Below, piece after piece: positions 16,183-26,586 of a DNA stretch of 64,000 bases; position 1 is the stretch's first letter, and each line of letters opens with the position of its first letter. The stretch is from assembly GCA_041744575.1 (NCBI GenBank), contig JBGTKP010000032.1, forward strand, positions 1 to 64,000, read 5' to 3'. The translations under genes and the position numbers were made by a program. The notes beneath the pieces were generated by a model. That model ran no database searches, was not told the DNA's origin, and worked only from the letters and a program-made list of their open reading frames with translations. The stretch is from JTS-RE37 sp041744575. GTDB taxonomy: Bacteria > Bacteroidota > Bacteroidia > Flavobacteriales > Flavobacteriaceae.

Positions 16183-16788
16183 ATGAAAGATAAAATATTA
16201 CATAAGGCTACAGAAATGTTTCTTAACCTCGGGTTTAAGAGCGTTACCATGGATGATATTGCCAACGAAATGGGCATTTCAAAAAAAACCATTTACGCTC
16301 ACTATGAAAATAAAACCCGGTTGGTACAGGAAAGTACGCTCCATCTCTTCTCGGTGATTTCGGAGGGAATCGATTCTATCTGCAGTCTTGGGAAAAACCC
16401 GATAGAGGAACTGTATGAGATAAAAAAATTCCTTATGATGCAGCTCAAGGACGAGAAATCGTCCCCCCAGTATCAATTACAGAAATATTACCCACAGATC
16501 CACCAGACCGTCAGGAGCAAACAATACGAGGTCATGAAGGATTGTGTTGTGGATAATATCCGAAGAGGGGTTGAACAAGGGATCTACAGAAAAAATCTTC
16601 ATATAGAATTTGTTTCCCGGATCTATTTTTACGGGGTCACAAGTATTAAGGATATCAAACTTTTTCCACCCCTTATGTTTCCTCCCACACGGTTAATGGA
16701 TGACTATCTGGAATATCACCTACGCGGTATTGTCACCCCTTTGGGAAGAAGCATACTGAATGAAATCATCAACTCAAATCACGAATAA
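16183..16788 (+). CDS. TetR/AcrR family transcriptional regulator
   Basis: Started at ATG 16183 the protein has 201 residues, the usual TetR size; an in-frame ATG at 16144 lies inside the operator and upstream of the promoter -7 element, so it is not used. The helix-turn-helix is near 20-50 (VTMDDIANEMGISKKTIYAHY). The C-terminal half is the ligand-binding and dimer domain. Its stop codon overlaps the start of the outer-membrane efflux gene (TAATG), so it is the first gene of a four-gene efflux operon and likely represses it through the palindrome at 16133-16160. Confidence 0.93.
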   Translation: MKDKILHKATEMFLNLGFKSVTMDDIANEMGISKKTIYAHYENKTRLVQESTLHLFSVISEGIDSICSLGKNPIEELYEIKKFLMMQLKDEKSSPQYQLQKYYPQIHQTVRSKQYEVMKDCVVDNIRRGVEQGIYRKNLHIEFVSRIYFYGVTSIKDIKLFPPLMFPPTRLMDDYLEYHLRGIVTPLGRSILNEIINSNHE

Positions 16789-18128
16789 TGAAGCTTATCT
16801 GGTTACACCTCATTACACTTTTTTCAGGCTTATTATTGTTTTCCCAGAAGGAAAAACCTGGATATAGCCTGGAAGAAGCCATCCAATTTGCCCTGGAACA
16901 CAACTATAGCGCTATCAACGCCAATAGGGACATTCTGGATGCTCAGAAACAAAAATGGGAAACCATTGCCGGCGGGTTGCCGCAGATCACCGGCGATATA
17001 AGCTATCAGAATCAGCTCAAACAACCTGTCTCCCTTATCCCGGCTGAATTTTTCGGGGGAGAGCCAGGTACCTTCCAGGCCATCGTCTTTGGTCAGCCTC
17101 AGCAGGCAACCGCGGTGGCAACACTTCGACAACAACTCTTTGACGGCTCCTATATAGTCGGTGTACAGGCCACAAAGGCCTTTTTGAGCTATAGTCAGAA
17201 CAATAAGGAAAAGACAGAGCAGGATGTCAGAAAATCAGTGGTGGAAGCCTATGGGAATGTTTTGCTGGCCTATGAGAGCGTTGCTATCTTGGAAAAAAAT
17301 AAAGCCACCCTGGAGAATAATCTCTTTGAAACGAGGAAAATCTTTGAGAACGGGCTTGGGGATGAGGAAAGTGTCGAACAACTTCAGATTACCTTGTCCA
17401 CCATAGAAAACCAGCTGAGCAATACGATCAGGCTTAAGGACATCACCTTGCAGATGCTTAATCTCATGATGGGGTTGCCAGTGGAAAACCCAACTCTGTT
17501 ATCTGAGGACCTGGATGATCTGACCATACAGCAAATCGAACCGGAGCTATTGGAAACCGATCTTGTAATGGAGGACAATGTCGATTATAAGCTTGCTAAT
17601 AATCTGAATGAACAACGTTACTTTGAGCTCAAGCTGGCAAAGAGCCGCGCCCTCCCCACCCTCAACGCTTTTATCAACTACGGAAGTTCTGCCTTCAGCG
17701 ACAATTTTGACTTTTTTAGTGGCGATCAGACGTGGTTTGACTCTTCCGTTTTGGGCTTCGATCTCAGTATCCCTATTTTTAGCTCTCTGAAGCGTTCGGC
17801 AAGCACCCAGAGGGCTAGGATCGCCCTCGAAAAGGCAAAGACACAGCTCACCGAAACAGAGGAGCGTATCCGCCTCGAGCTGGCACAATCCAGGAGTGAG
17901 TATGTCCGCTCGATAGAACAATATCAGACGAGTAAGGAAAATCTAGGCCTTGCCGAAAGGATTGAGCAGAAGAACCAGACAAAGTATGAAGAGGGAATTG
18001 CAAGCAGTTTCGACTTAAGGCAGGCTCAAACCCAATTATATACAGCGCAGCAGGAATATCTTCAGTCGATGGTCGATGTCATTAACACCAAAACTACCCT
18101 GGTAACAATCCTTAATAACGAAGAATAA
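16788..18128 (+). CDS. TolC-family outer-membrane efflux protein
   Basis: A 446-residue protein with a signal peptide (cleavage near residue 20) and two OEP repeats made of long coiled helices, for example around 130-225 and 330-445. The start GYSLEEAIQFALEHNY is typical of the family. TolC-like trimers form the outer-membrane duct for RND pumps. The gene overlaps tetR by one base and is followed by the adaptor and pump genes, so all belong to one tripartite exporter. Confidence 0.92.
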   Translation: MKLIWLHLITLFSGLLLFSQKEKPGYSLEEAIQFALEHNYSAINANRDILDAQKQKWETIAGGLPQITGDISYQNQLKQPVSLIPAEFFGGEPGTFQAIVFGQPQQATAVATLRQQLFDGSYIVGVQATKAFLSYSQNNKEKTEQDVRKSVVEAYGNVLLAYESVAILEKNKATLENNLFETRKIFENGLGDEESVEQLQITLSTIENQLSNTIRLKDITLQMLNLMMGLPVENPTLLSEDLDDLTIQQIEPELLETDLVMEDNVDYKLANNLNEQRYFELKLAKSRALPTLNAFINYGSSAFSDNFDFFSGDQTWFDSSVLGFDLSIPIFSSLKRSASTQRARIALEKAKTQLTETEERIRLELAQSRSEYVRSIEQYQTSKENLGLAERIEQKNQTKYEEGIASSFDLRQAQTQLYTAQQEYLQSMVDVINTKTTLVTILNNEE

Positions 18129-18148
18129 CAACCTATAAAATTCACGCG

Positions 18149-19321
18149 ATGAAAAACGGAATATTTGTATTGATAGCGGCTTTCCTCCTTGCCTCCTGCG
18201 GAGAAGAAAAAAAATCCACTCTGGATGATGTCATTTCCCAGGGTGATCTCTCTGCTCTAAGGGCCAGGCGTGGTGAAATTTCCACTCAGCAAAAGGCACT
18301 GGAGAATGATTTGAAAATCCTCGACTCTGTCATTGCCACAAAGGATTCGGATGAAAATCTCCCTCTCGTAACGACTTTGCTCGTCAAATCGGAAGAGTTC
18401 GACCACTACCTCGAACTTCAGGGTGATGTAAAAACCAAACAGAATGTACTTATCTATCCGGAAATGGCCGGGACCCTGCTCAGGGTTTACGTCAGGGAGG
18501 GACAAGCAGTAAAAAAGGGTCAGATACTCGCTACCATAGACGATGGCGGGATGGGAAGCCAGTTGGAACAATTGAAAACACAGGCAGCCCTTGCCAGGAC
18601 TACCTATGAGCGTCAAAAAAGGCTGTGGGATCAGAAAATTGGATCCGAAATTCAGTACTTACAGGCAAAAACCAACTTTGAAGCCACCCAAAATGCCGTT
18701 GATCAATCCCAGAGTCAGTTGGGTAAATCCTCGATCAGGGCGCCTTTTGCAGGGATTATTGACGATGTGATCAGGGACCAGGGAACGGTAGTTTCCCCGG
18801 GTCCGGGCAGCGAAGTATTCCGGATTGTAAACCTGTCAGAAATGTATATCGAGGTCGAGGTCCCGGAAAGGTATCTGGGGGGCGTGACGGCAGGTAAAAA
18901 AGCGCAGATCTTTTTTCCGATCCTCGATGACACGATTGAAACCAAAGTGCGGACTACAGGGAATTTCATCAATCCGAACAATCGCTCATTCAGCGCTGAG
19001 ATCCCTGTGGAGAATAAGAATACCAAGATCAAACCCAACCTTACCGCCAAGGTGAAAATCAATGATTATACCAACGGCAAGGCCATCCTCATCCCACAAA
19101 GTATCATTTCTGAGAACTCCGAGGGTGAACAATATGTCTATACGGTAGATTCAACAGGTCAGGAAAATACAGCCGTTGCACGCAGAAGCATAATAACCAC
19201 CGGACAAACACAGGGAAACCTTATTGAAGTCATGGGCGGTATCGCTGAGGGGGATCAGATCATCCAGGAAGGAGCCCGCAGTGTCAAGGATGGACAGAAA
19301 GTGGAAATTTTAAAGCAATAA
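18149..19321 (+). CDS. RND efflux periplasmic adaptor (membrane fusion protein), lipoprotein
   Basis: A 390-residue protein with a lipobox (FLLASC, Cys 17). A short coiled-coil near 30-60 precedes the biotinyl-lipoyl-like domain (GTLLRVYVREGQAVKKGQ, about 109-126), an alpha-hairpin (about 140-190), and the beta-barrel and membrane-proximal domains to the end. It links the RND pump to the TolC-like channel. It lies 20 bases after the channel gene and 4 bases before the pump gene. Confidence 0.93.
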   Translation: MKNGIFVLIAAFLLASCGEEKKSTLDDVISQGDLSALRARRGEISTQQKALENDLKILDSVIATKDSDENLPLVTTLLVKSEEFDHYLELQGDVKTKQNVLIYPEMAGTLLRVYVREGQAVKKGQILATIDDGGMGSQLEQLKTQAALARTTYERQKRLWDQKIGSEIQYLQAKTNFEATQNAVDQSQSQLGKSSIRAPFAGIIDDVIRDQGTVVSPGPGSEVFRIVNLSEMYIEVEVPERYLGGVTAGKKAQIFFPILDDTIETKVRTTGNFINPNNRSFSAEIPVENKNTKIKPNLTAKVKINDYTNGKAILIPQSIISENSEGEQYVYTVDSTGQENTAVARRSIITTGQTQGNLIEVMGGIAEGDQIIQEGARSVKDGQKVEILKQ

Positions 19322-19325
19322 ACAC

Positions 19326-22300
19326 ATGAGCAAGCAGAAGAAAAACGTCGATAAGGAATTCGGTTTATCGTCTTGGGCTATTGACAATGTCTCTGTCATC
19401 TATGTGATGATCGGTTTGTTTTTTGTGATCGGGCTGTCTTCCTATTTCGCATTGCCGAGGGAAGATTTTCCTGAAATCGTTGAAACCAAGATATATGTCA
19501 GCACGCCTTATCCCGGAAATACCGCCGAGGATATTGAACGATTGATTACCGATCCGCTTGAAGATCGTCTGAAGAATGTCAGCAACGTTGTGGAAGTCAC
19601 TTCAACCTCGCAGGAAGATTACGCCATCATTACGGTGGAATTTGATGAGGAATTGAGCGTGGAATCTGCCAAGCAGAAAGTCAAGGACGAAGTGGATGCA
19701 GAGAAAGCCAGTGAGGACTGGCCCACCTTTAACAACGCCAAGGTAGAACCTAATGTCTTTGACCTGAACCTCTCGGAACAGTATCCCATTATGAATATCA
19801 ACTTTACCGGGGATTACCCCGTGGAAAAGTTGAAAGAGTTTGCGGAATACCTGCAGGATGAAATCGAAAACCTGCCCGAAGTTAAGCAGGCTGACATTCG
19901 CGGAGCCCAGGAAAAGGAAGTGGAAGTGGCTGTTGATGTCTATAAAATGATGGCTGCGAAAGTGAGTTTCAATGATGTCATTCAGGCGATAGGAAATGGT
20001 AACATGACCATGTCTGCCGGGAATCTTGAGAGTGCAGGCCAACGAAGGACCATTCGCATCCTTGGGGAAATCCAGAATCCGAAGCAGCTGGAAAATTTTG
20101 TAGTAAAGGAGGAAAATGGAGATGCCGTATACCTGAAGGATATAGCCAATGTGACATTTGATGAAGAAGACAAAACTACCTTTGCCAGAGAATACGGAGA
20201 AAGCGTGGTGATGCTCGATGTCAAGAAGAGAGCAGGAAAGAACGCGATTGCCGCGGCAGATGAAATTCGCAAAATTATCACCGATACCAGGGATAATTAT
20301 TTTCCGGCCGACCTGAATATTTCCATTGCCAATGATTCGTCTACAAGGACGCTTAACCAGGTAGACGATCTGGTAAACAACATTATCTTCGGAATCGTTC
20401 TGGTCGTCACCGTGCTCATGTTTTTCCTGGGCTTCAGAAACGCCCTATTCGTGGGATTTGCCATTCCCATGTCTATGTTTATGTCCTTTATGATCCTTTC
20501 ATTGCTTGGATATACCCTGAATACCATGATTCTGTTTGCCATGATCATGGGTCTCGGGATGCTGGTTGACAACGGGATCGTAGTTGTCGAGAATGTTTAC
20601 AGACTCATGGATGAAGGGATGAGCCGCACTGATGCCGCTAAAAAAGGTATTGGCGAAATTGCCTATCCCATTATCATTTCCACCCTTACAACAGTGGCGG
20701 CTTTTGTTCCCCTGGGCTTATGGCCCGGGATCTTCGGGCAGTTTATGAAGTACTTCCCGATCACACTTTCTGTGGTCCTTGGCTCCTCTCTTTTTGTGGC
20801 CATTTTTATGAACTCAATGCTGGTCTCCAGTTTTATGGAGGTGGGTGATAAGGAACTGAGCAGGAAAAACCTCATCCGGCTGAGTATCATCCTAGGTGGA
20901 ATCGGTCTGTTTATCCTCATCTTCGGTGGAGCCTTGCGCGGGCTTGGAAGTCTGATGATTTTCACAGCAATTATGTTCTGGATCTACAAATATATCCTGA
21001 AAAAATGGGCGACCCGATTTCAGAAACATACGATGGTCCGTTTTGAAAACTGGTACGAACGGAGGTTGAAACACGCCCTGAGAGGGAGAAACGTATACCT
21101 CTACTTCGGGGTGACCATCTTGATGCTGATCGCTGTTTTTATCCTATTTGGAATGTCAGTGGGCAGTGGCAGAACCAAGATTGAGTTCTTTCCGGACAAT
21201 ACCCCTAACGAAGTGTATGTATACATAGAATACCCGCAGGGGACATCGATAGAGAAGACGAATGAACTCACCAAAGCCATTGAGAACAGGGTGTATGCCG
21301 TCACTAATGGGGAGAATTATATGAATGGTGATTTCAATTATCTGGTGCAATCCGCCGTTTCGCAGGTAGGAGAAGGCGCGGGAAATCCATTTACTGACGG
21401 GGGCTCTTCTGCTGAAATGCCCCACCGCGGTAAGGTGACCATCTCCATGCGCGAATACAAATACCGGGGGGGCCGGGATACGGAAGACCTCCGCAAAAAG
21501 ATCCAGGATGCGCTGCAGGGTATCTATCCGGGGGTAGGAATTTCCGTAGAAAAAGATGCCGCTGGTCCTCCAGCCGGATACCCTATCAATATTGAACTGG
21601 AAGGAGCGGATTATGATGAACTGATCAATACCGCGGAAAATATCAGGAACTTTATCAATACCAAAAATATTGCAGGAATAGAAGAACTCAAAATTGATGT
21701 CAATAAAGGAAAACCTTCAATGGAAGTTGTGGTCGACCGGGAAAAGGCAGGGGAACTGGGAGTTGCCGTCGGACAAGTCGGTAGCCAGCTGCGCAGGTCG
21801 ATTTTTGGTGAGAAGGCCGGGGTGTACAAAAAGGATGGGGATGATTACGATATCAATGTCCGATTTAACGAAGAGAACCGATATGATAAGAGCGCCCTTT
21901 TCAATCAAAATATCATATTCCGAGACCAGGCATCCGGAAACCTCCGGGAAATTCCGGTGTCTGCAGTTGCTACCCAGAGGAATACCTCGGCCTTCAGTGC
22001 CATCAAGCACCGGGATAACAAAAGGGTGGTGACTGTGTATTCCGGTTTGAAGCCGGGCTTCACGGACGCATCTGCCATTGTCACGGAAATACAGAAAGAG
22101 ATGGAGGATTATAACTTTCTTCCAGAGGATATCAATATTGACTATACCGGACAGATTGAGGAACAAAACAAGCAAATGAACTTCCTGGTAGGAGCTTTCT
22201 TTGGCGGGCTGGGACTGATCATGCTTATTCTGATCTTCCAGTTTGGCGGTATCTCAAAACCATTGATCATTATGATTGCCATCTTCCTGAGTTTTATCGG

Positions 22301-22829
22301 CGTTTTTGGTGGTCTTATGCTGACGGGCTGGTCTTTTGTGATCATGATGACCATGATGGGTATCATTTCCCTTGCGGGAATTGTCGTCAACAATGGGGTG
22401 GTACTGCTTGATTATACACAGATCCTTATTGATCGCAGGAAGGTGAAGCTGGACCTGGGAGATAAAGACCTTTTATCTAATGATGAGGTTACGGAAGTGA
22501 TTATCAGGGGTGGGAAGGCCCGTCTGAGGCCGGTTATCCTCACCGCCATTACTACCGTCCTGGGGCTGATCCCCCTCGCCATCGGTTTGAATATTGATTT
22601 CTTTTCCCTCTTTTCAGAATTTGACCCGAAAATATACGTGGGAGGTGACAACGTCATCTTCTGGGGACCTTTGGCATGGACCGTTATCTTTGGATTGCTT
22701 GTAGCGACCTTCCTGACGCTGATCATTGTGCCGGTGCTGTTCAACATTATTTACAGGATCAAAATCCGCATCAGTCGAATGAGGAATAAACCAAAGGAAC
22801 AAGATGAAAAGATGCCAATGGCGGCCTGA
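19326..22829 (+). CDS. RND family efflux permease (AcrB/HAE1-like)
   Basis: A 1167-residue pump with twelve membrane helices and two large periplasmic loops. It is longer than AcrB (about 1050), owing partly to an insert between the two halves and a hydrophilic tail. TM4 reads GMLVDNGIVVVENV and TM10 reads GIVVNNGVVLLDY. Thus the AcrB residues D408 and K940 of the proton relay are Asn here, while D407 is kept, a pattern shared by NolG/MexW-like members. The pump uses proton flow to export hydrophobic compounds; the substrate is unknown. It is the last gene of the tetR operon and is followed by a strong hairpin. Confidence 0.93.
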   Translation: MSKQKKNVDKEFGLSSWAIDNVSVIYVMIGLFFVIGLSSYFALPREDFPEIVETKIYVSTPYPGNTAEDIERLITDPLEDRLKNVSNVVEVTSTSQEDYAIITVEFDEELSVESAKQKVKDEVDAEKASEDWPTFNNAKVEPNVFDLNLSEQYPIMNINFTGDYPVEKLKEFAEYLQDEIENLPEVKQADIRGAQEKEVEVAVDVYKMMAAKVSFNDVIQAIGNGNMTMSAGNLESAGQRRTIRILGEIQNPKQLENFVVKEENGDAVYLKDIANVTFDEEDKTTFAREYGESVVMLDVKKRAGKNAIAAADEIRKIITDTRDNYFPADLNISIANDSSTRTLNQVDDLVNNIIFGIVLVVTVLMFFLGFRNALFVGFAIPMSMFMSFMILSLLGYTLNTMILFAMIMGLGMLVDNGIVVVENVYRLMDEGMSRTDAAKKGIGEIAYPIIISTLTTVAAFVPLGLWPGIFGQFMKYFPITLSVVLGSSLFVAIFMNSMLVSSFMEVGDKELSRKNLIRLSIILGGIGLFILIFGGALRGLGSLMIFTAIMFWIYKYILKKWATRFQKHTMVRFENWYERRLKHALRGRNVYLYFGVTILMLIAVFILFGMSVGSGRTKIEFFPDNTPNEVYVYIEYPQGTSIEKTNELTKAIENRVYAVTNGENYMNGDFNYLVQSAVSQVGEGAGNPFTDGGSSAEMPHRGKVTISMREYKYRGGRDTEDLRKKIQDALQGIYPGVGISVEKDAAGPPAGYPINIELEGADYDELINTAENIRNFINTKNIAGIEELKIDVNKGKPSMEVVVDREKAGELGVAVGQVGSQLRRSIFGEKAGVYKKDGDDYDINVRFNEENRYDKSALFNQNIIFRDQASGNLREIPVSAVATQRNTSAFSAIKHRDNKRVVTVYSGLKPGFTDASAIVTEIQKEMEDYNFLPEDINIDYTGQIEEQNKQMNFLVGAFFGGLGLIMLILIFQFGGISKPLIIMIAIFLSFIGVFGGLMLTGWSFVIMMTMMGIISLAGIVVNNGVVLLDYTQILIDRRKVKLDLGDKDLLSNDEVTEVIIRGGKARLRPVILTAITTVLGLIPLAIGLNIDFFSLFSEFDPKIYVGGDNVIFWGPLAWTVIFGLLVATFLTLIIVPVLFNIIYRIKIRISRMRNKPKEQDEKMPMAA

Positions 22830-22834
22830 ACCTG

Positions 22835-22872
22835 AAATAAAAACCCCCGGTGCTCGCCAGTGGTTTTTATTT
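22835..22872 (+). terminator. Terminator after RND efflux operon
   Basis: AAATAAAAACC (22835-22845) and GGTTTTTATTT (22862-22872) are a perfect 11-bp inverted repeat with a 16-nt loop and a U-rich 3' arm, starting six bases after the pump stop codon. Confidence 0.75.
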
Positions 22873-22976
22873 CCTTCCTCCGGACGTTCGTTCCGGCCTT
22901 AAGTGTCGGGGCCACTTTACCTAAAAGAGCCCGGCAAAAAATGGCGGGATGTAGACGGGTTGCCAGCTTATCTTCT

Positions 22977-22984
22977 TACATTTG
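22977..22984 (+). promoter_or_regulatory. -7 promoter element of aspS
   Basis: TACATTTG matches TAnnTTTG and lies 22 bases before the chosen aspS start. No good -33 element is seen at the usual distance. Confidence 0.45.
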
Positions 22985-23005
22985 CGGCGATTAAAAGCAA
23001 AAAAC

Positions 23006-24760
23006 ATGTTCAGGAGTCATACCTGTGGGGAGTTAAACGCATCACATATCAATACCCAGGTTACACTGGCGGGATGGGTCCATAAAACCAGGGACAAGGG
23101 ATTTGTGTTATGGATCGATCTTCGCGACCGATATGGCATCACCCAACTCGTTTTTGACACGGACAGGACCGATGCCGCCCTGATGACTACCGCAAGGTCG
23201 TTCGGCAGGGAATTTGTGATACAGGTAACGGGTACGGTCATAGAAAGGGCCTCCAAAAACCCGCAGATTCCTACAGGGGACATTGAAATCCTGGTCACTG
23301 GATTGCACTTGCTGAATCCGTCCCTCCTCCCCCCATTCACCATAGAGGACGCCACAGATGGTGGTGAAGACCTGCGGATGAAGTATCGTTACCTCGACAT
23401 CAGGCGAAATCCGGTTAAGGAAAACCTTATCTTCAGGAGCCGGGTCACAATGGAGGTCCGGAACTATCTTTCCGGCCAGGGATTTATTGAAGTGGAGACC
23501 CCTTATCTGATCAAGTCCACGCCGGAAGGCGCACGGGATTTTGTAGTCCCGAGCCGCATGAATGCAGGCCAGTTCTATGCCCTGCCTCAATCTCCCCAGA
23601 CCTTCAAGCAATTATTAATGGTGGGGGGACTCGATAAGTATTTTCAGATCGTAAAATGTTTCAGGGATGAGGACCTGAGGGCCGACCGACAACCGGAATT
23701 TACCCAGATCGATTGTGAGATGGCCTTTGTGGAGCAAGAAGATATCCTCGTGGTTTTTGAAGGCCTGATAAGACATGTTTTAAAAGTTATCCATGGCACG
23801 GATCCCGGGAAGTTTCCCAGACTTACATATGATGAAGCCATGAATCTTTATGGAAGTGATAAACCGGATATCCGGTTCGGCATGGTATTCGGGGAATTGA
23901 CAGCCTACACTAAGCATCGTGACTTTGACATTTTTAACCATGCAGAATTTATCGCCGGCATTGCGGTTCCCGGGGCGGCCACTTATACAAGAAAAGAAAT
24001 TGATGCCCTGACCGATTGGGTACGAAGGCCTCAGGTAGGAGCAAATGGCATGGTGTATGTCCGTTGCAATGAAGATGGTTCGTTTAAATCTTCTGTGGAC
24101 AAATATTACGAACAGGAGGACTTTAATACCTGGGTGGGGTTGACTGGGGCAAAGCCAGGAGACCTTATTTGTATTTTGTCGGGGAAAAAGGCCTCCGTCC
24201 GCTCTCAGCTAAGCGCGTTACGCATGGAAATGGGGCGTCGGCTTGGTCTTAGAAAACCGGGGGAATTTGCCCCTCTGTGGGTACTGGATTTCCCTTTGCT
24301 GGAACTGGACAGCAAATCCGGCAGGTATCACCCCATGCATCATCCCTTCACTTCTCCAAAACCCGATCAAATGGAGCTGTTGGAGACCGATCCCGAAGCG
24401 GTTCGGGCAAATGCCTACGATTTGGTGTTAAATGGAAATGAAGTAGGAGGAGGATCCATCCGGATACACCACAAAGATATTCAGGCCATGATGTTCAAAA
24501 GATTAGGCTTCACGCCGGAAGAGGCCAGAGCCCAGTTTGGCTTTCTGATGGATGCCTTTCAGTATGGTGCGCCACCTCATGGGGGAATTGCATTCGGGCT
24601 GGACCGCCTGGTAGCTATTCTTGGAGGCCAGGAGACGATCCGCGATTTTATCGCATTTCCGAAAAATAACAATGGCCGTGATGTGATGATCGATGCGCCA
24701 GCGGTTTTGGACGCATCGCAGTTGAAGGAATTACATCTTAATATAGAGATAGATCCCTGA
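23006..24760 (+). CDS. aspS: Aspartyl-tRNA synthetase
   Basis: From ATG 23006 the protein has 584 residues, the length of bacterial AspRS; the TTG at 22982 lies inside the promoter element. It begins with the OB-fold anticodon-binding domain (CGELNASH...VTLAGWVHKTRDKG). The class II core has motif 2 FRDEDLRADRQPEFTQID (about 208-225) and motif 3 GIAFGLDRLVAIL (about 525-537), with the bacterial GAD insertion between. It charges tRNA-Asp (and in some bacteria also tRNA-Asn; not decidable here). Confidence 0.97.
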   Translation: MFRSHTCGELNASHINTQVTLAGWVHKTRDKGFVLWIDLRDRYGITQLVFDTDRTDAALMTTARSFGREFVIQVTGTVIERASKNPQIPTGDIEILVTGLHLLNPSLLPPFTIEDATDGGEDLRMKYRYLDIRRNPVKENLIFRSRVTMEVRNYLSGQGFIEVETPYLIKSTPEGARDFVVPSRMNAGQFYALPQSPQTFKQLLMVGGLDKYFQIVKCFRDEDLRADRQPEFTQIDCEMAFVEQEDILVVFEGLIRHVLKVIHGTDPGKFPRLTYDEAMNLYGSDKPDIRFGMVFGELTAYTKHRDFDIFNHAEFIAGIAVPGAATYTRKEIDALTDWVRRPQVGANGMVYVRCNEDGSFKSSVDKYYEQEDFNTWVGLTGAKPGDLICILSGKKASVRSQLSALRMEMGRRLGLRKPGEFAPLWVLDFPLLELDSKSGRYHPMHHPFTSPKPDQMELLETDPEAVRANAYDLVLNGNEVGGGSIRIHHKDIQAMMFKRLGFTPEEARAQFGFLMDAFQYGAPPHGGIAFGLDRLVAILGGQETIRDFIAFPKNNNGRDVMIDAPAVLDASQLKELHLNIEIDP

Positions 24761-24800
24761 ACCCGGAGAGGTGACAGGGCAATATTAATCTGGTCTTGCT

Positions 24801-26585
24801 GTGCAAAATAAATCCTTATTCAGGCGGTTTTTAATTTGGCGGCTCAGACATATATCCCAGCAACAATTTATCTATTTCCTGAGCATCCTGGTCGGATTTA
24901 CCTCCGGGGTCGGGGCCCTTGTACTAAAAAACCTTACCCATTTTTATCAGCACCTGCTCGAAGGCAATCTGGTACAGGATTATCACCAGGCATTTTACTT
25001 TGTATTTCCTTTAATCGGAATGGCTCTGGTGTATGTGGTCATTACAAAAGTGATTCGTCAGAAAGTCAGTCATGGCGTCCCGTCTACCTTATATGCCATC
25101 TCAAAACGGCAGGGCCGGATGCGGCGGTATCAAATGTTCGGGTCGATCCTTACAGCCCCGATCACCGTTGGTTTTGGGGGTTCCGTAGGGCTCGAAGGGC
25201 CGACGGTCGCCACCGGCGCCGCAATAAGTTCAAACATCGCCCAGATGTTCCACCTCAACCAGTCGCAAAGGAATCTGCTCATTGGATGTGCCGCAGCAGG
25301 TGCTATGTCCTCTATCTTCAAAGCCCCAATAGCAGCCGTAATATTTGCCATAGAAGTATTTAGCCTGGATCTTACCATTGCCTCCATGTTACCATTATTA
25401 CTCGCTTCCATTTCTGCCATTATCACCTCTTACTTTTTCTTTGGTTCGGATGTGTTATTGCCGTTCAGGATCGAAGACAGGTTCCAGATTTCAGATATTC
25501 CCTTCTATCTCGTGCTTGGATTGATGGGCGGACTGGTGTCAATTTATTTCACGGCAATGTATGAAAGGATTCAAAAACTTTTTGATAGAATTGTCTCACC
25601 TGTCAAAAGGCTCTTATTAGGGGGGGTACTCCTGGGAGTACTCCTCTACCTGATCCCTCCGCTGTACGGTGAAGGCTTTGATGTAATTAACAACCTGATT
25701 CAGGGGAATGCCGGCAAGGTGCTACAGAACAATATCTTTCACCTTGAAGTAACCAATGTCTGGAACATCATCGCCCTTTTGGCCGGCCTGGTTTTTTTTA
25801 AGGTGATCGCCAGTTGTCTCACCTTTGGCGCGGGTGGCGTCGGTGGGATCTTCGCACCCACACTTTTTATGGGAAGCCTGATGGGAAATTGTCTTGCAAG
25901 GCTTCTGAATGAGATGTCCCTGCTCAAAACAGCAGTTTCCGAAAGTAATTTCACCCTCGTCGGAATGGCCGGCCTTATCTCCGGGGTGCTCCACGCTCCC
26001 CTGACAGCCATCTTCCTAATTGCTGAAGTGACCGGAGGATATGATCTGATCCTTCCGCTTATGATCACCTCTGTGATTTCATTTTCAATTACCAAGTATG
26101 TTCAACCACATTCCGTATATAATATGGAACTGGGAAGAAAAGGGGAACTTATCACCCATAACAAAGACCATGCGGTTCTTACCCTGCTGGATCTTGAAAA
26201 AGTGATCGAACATAATTTCATTGCAATCTATCCTGAAATGAACCTTGAGGAGATGATCCAGGAGGCAGTCATCAAATCGAACAGAAATATTTTTCCGGTA
26301 ACGGACGAGGATGGCGCTTTGACAGGTATCGTTCTTCTTGACGATATCCGTGAGTTCATGTTTGACACAAGTTTGTATAAAACCTCTCTTGTAAAATCGT
26401 TTATGCACAATCCGCCTGAAATTATCCTGTACGAGGAGGACAGTATGCAACAGGTAATGAAAAAATTTCAGGATAGCGGCGCATGGAACCTCCCGGTGAT
26501 CAGGGAAGGAAAATATTATGGCTTTGTTTCGAAGTCAAAACTGCTGACCGCATACCGCCGAAAGTTAATTAACTTTACCCGATAG
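24801..26585 (+). CDS. ClC-family chloride channel/antiporter with CBS domains
   Basis: A 594-residue membrane protein starting at GTG (24801). The membrane part (about 20-430) has ClC signatures, including GSVGLEGP with the gating Glu, and GAGGVGGIFAPTLFMG. The C-terminal cytoplasmic part (about 450-590) holds two CBS domains, which in this family bind nucleotides and modulate transport. ClC proteins move chloride or fluoride, as channels or proton antiporters; the type is not clear. The next small gene begins one base after its stop. Confidence 0.93.
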   Translation: MQNKSLFRRFLIWRLRHISQQQFIYFLSILVGFTSGVGALVLKNLTHFYQHLLEGNLVQDYHQAFYFVFPLIGMALVYVVITKVIRQKVSHGVPSTLYAISKRQGRMRRYQMFGSILTAPITVGFGGSVGLEGPTVATGAAISSNIAQMFHLNQSQRNLLIGCAAAGAMSSIFKAPIAAVIFAIEVFSLDLTIASMLPLLLASISAIITSYFFFGSDVLLPFRIEDRFQISDIPFYLVLGLMGGLVSIYFTAMYERIQKLFDRIVSPVKRLLLGGVLLGVLLYLIPPLYGEGFDVINNLIQGNAGKVLQNNIFHLEVTNVWNIIALLAGLVFFKVIASCLTFGAGGVGGIFAPTLFMGSLMGNCLARLLNEMSLLKTAVSESNFTLVGMAGLISGVLHAPLTAIFLIAEVTGGYDLILPLMITSVISFSITKYVQPHSVYNMELGRKGELITHNKDHAVLTLLDLEKVIEHNFIAIYPEMNLEEMIQEAVIKSNRNIFPVTDEDGALTGIVLLDDIREFMFDTSLYKTSLVKSFMHNPPEIILYEEDSMQQVMKKFQDSGAWNLPVIREGKYYGFVSKSKLLTAYRRKLINFTR

Positions 26586-26586
26586 G

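Noticed and set aside
21717..22175. 152-codon and other long antisense frames within the RND pump gene
   Set aside because: They are shadows of the strong pump reading frame and carry no independent features.
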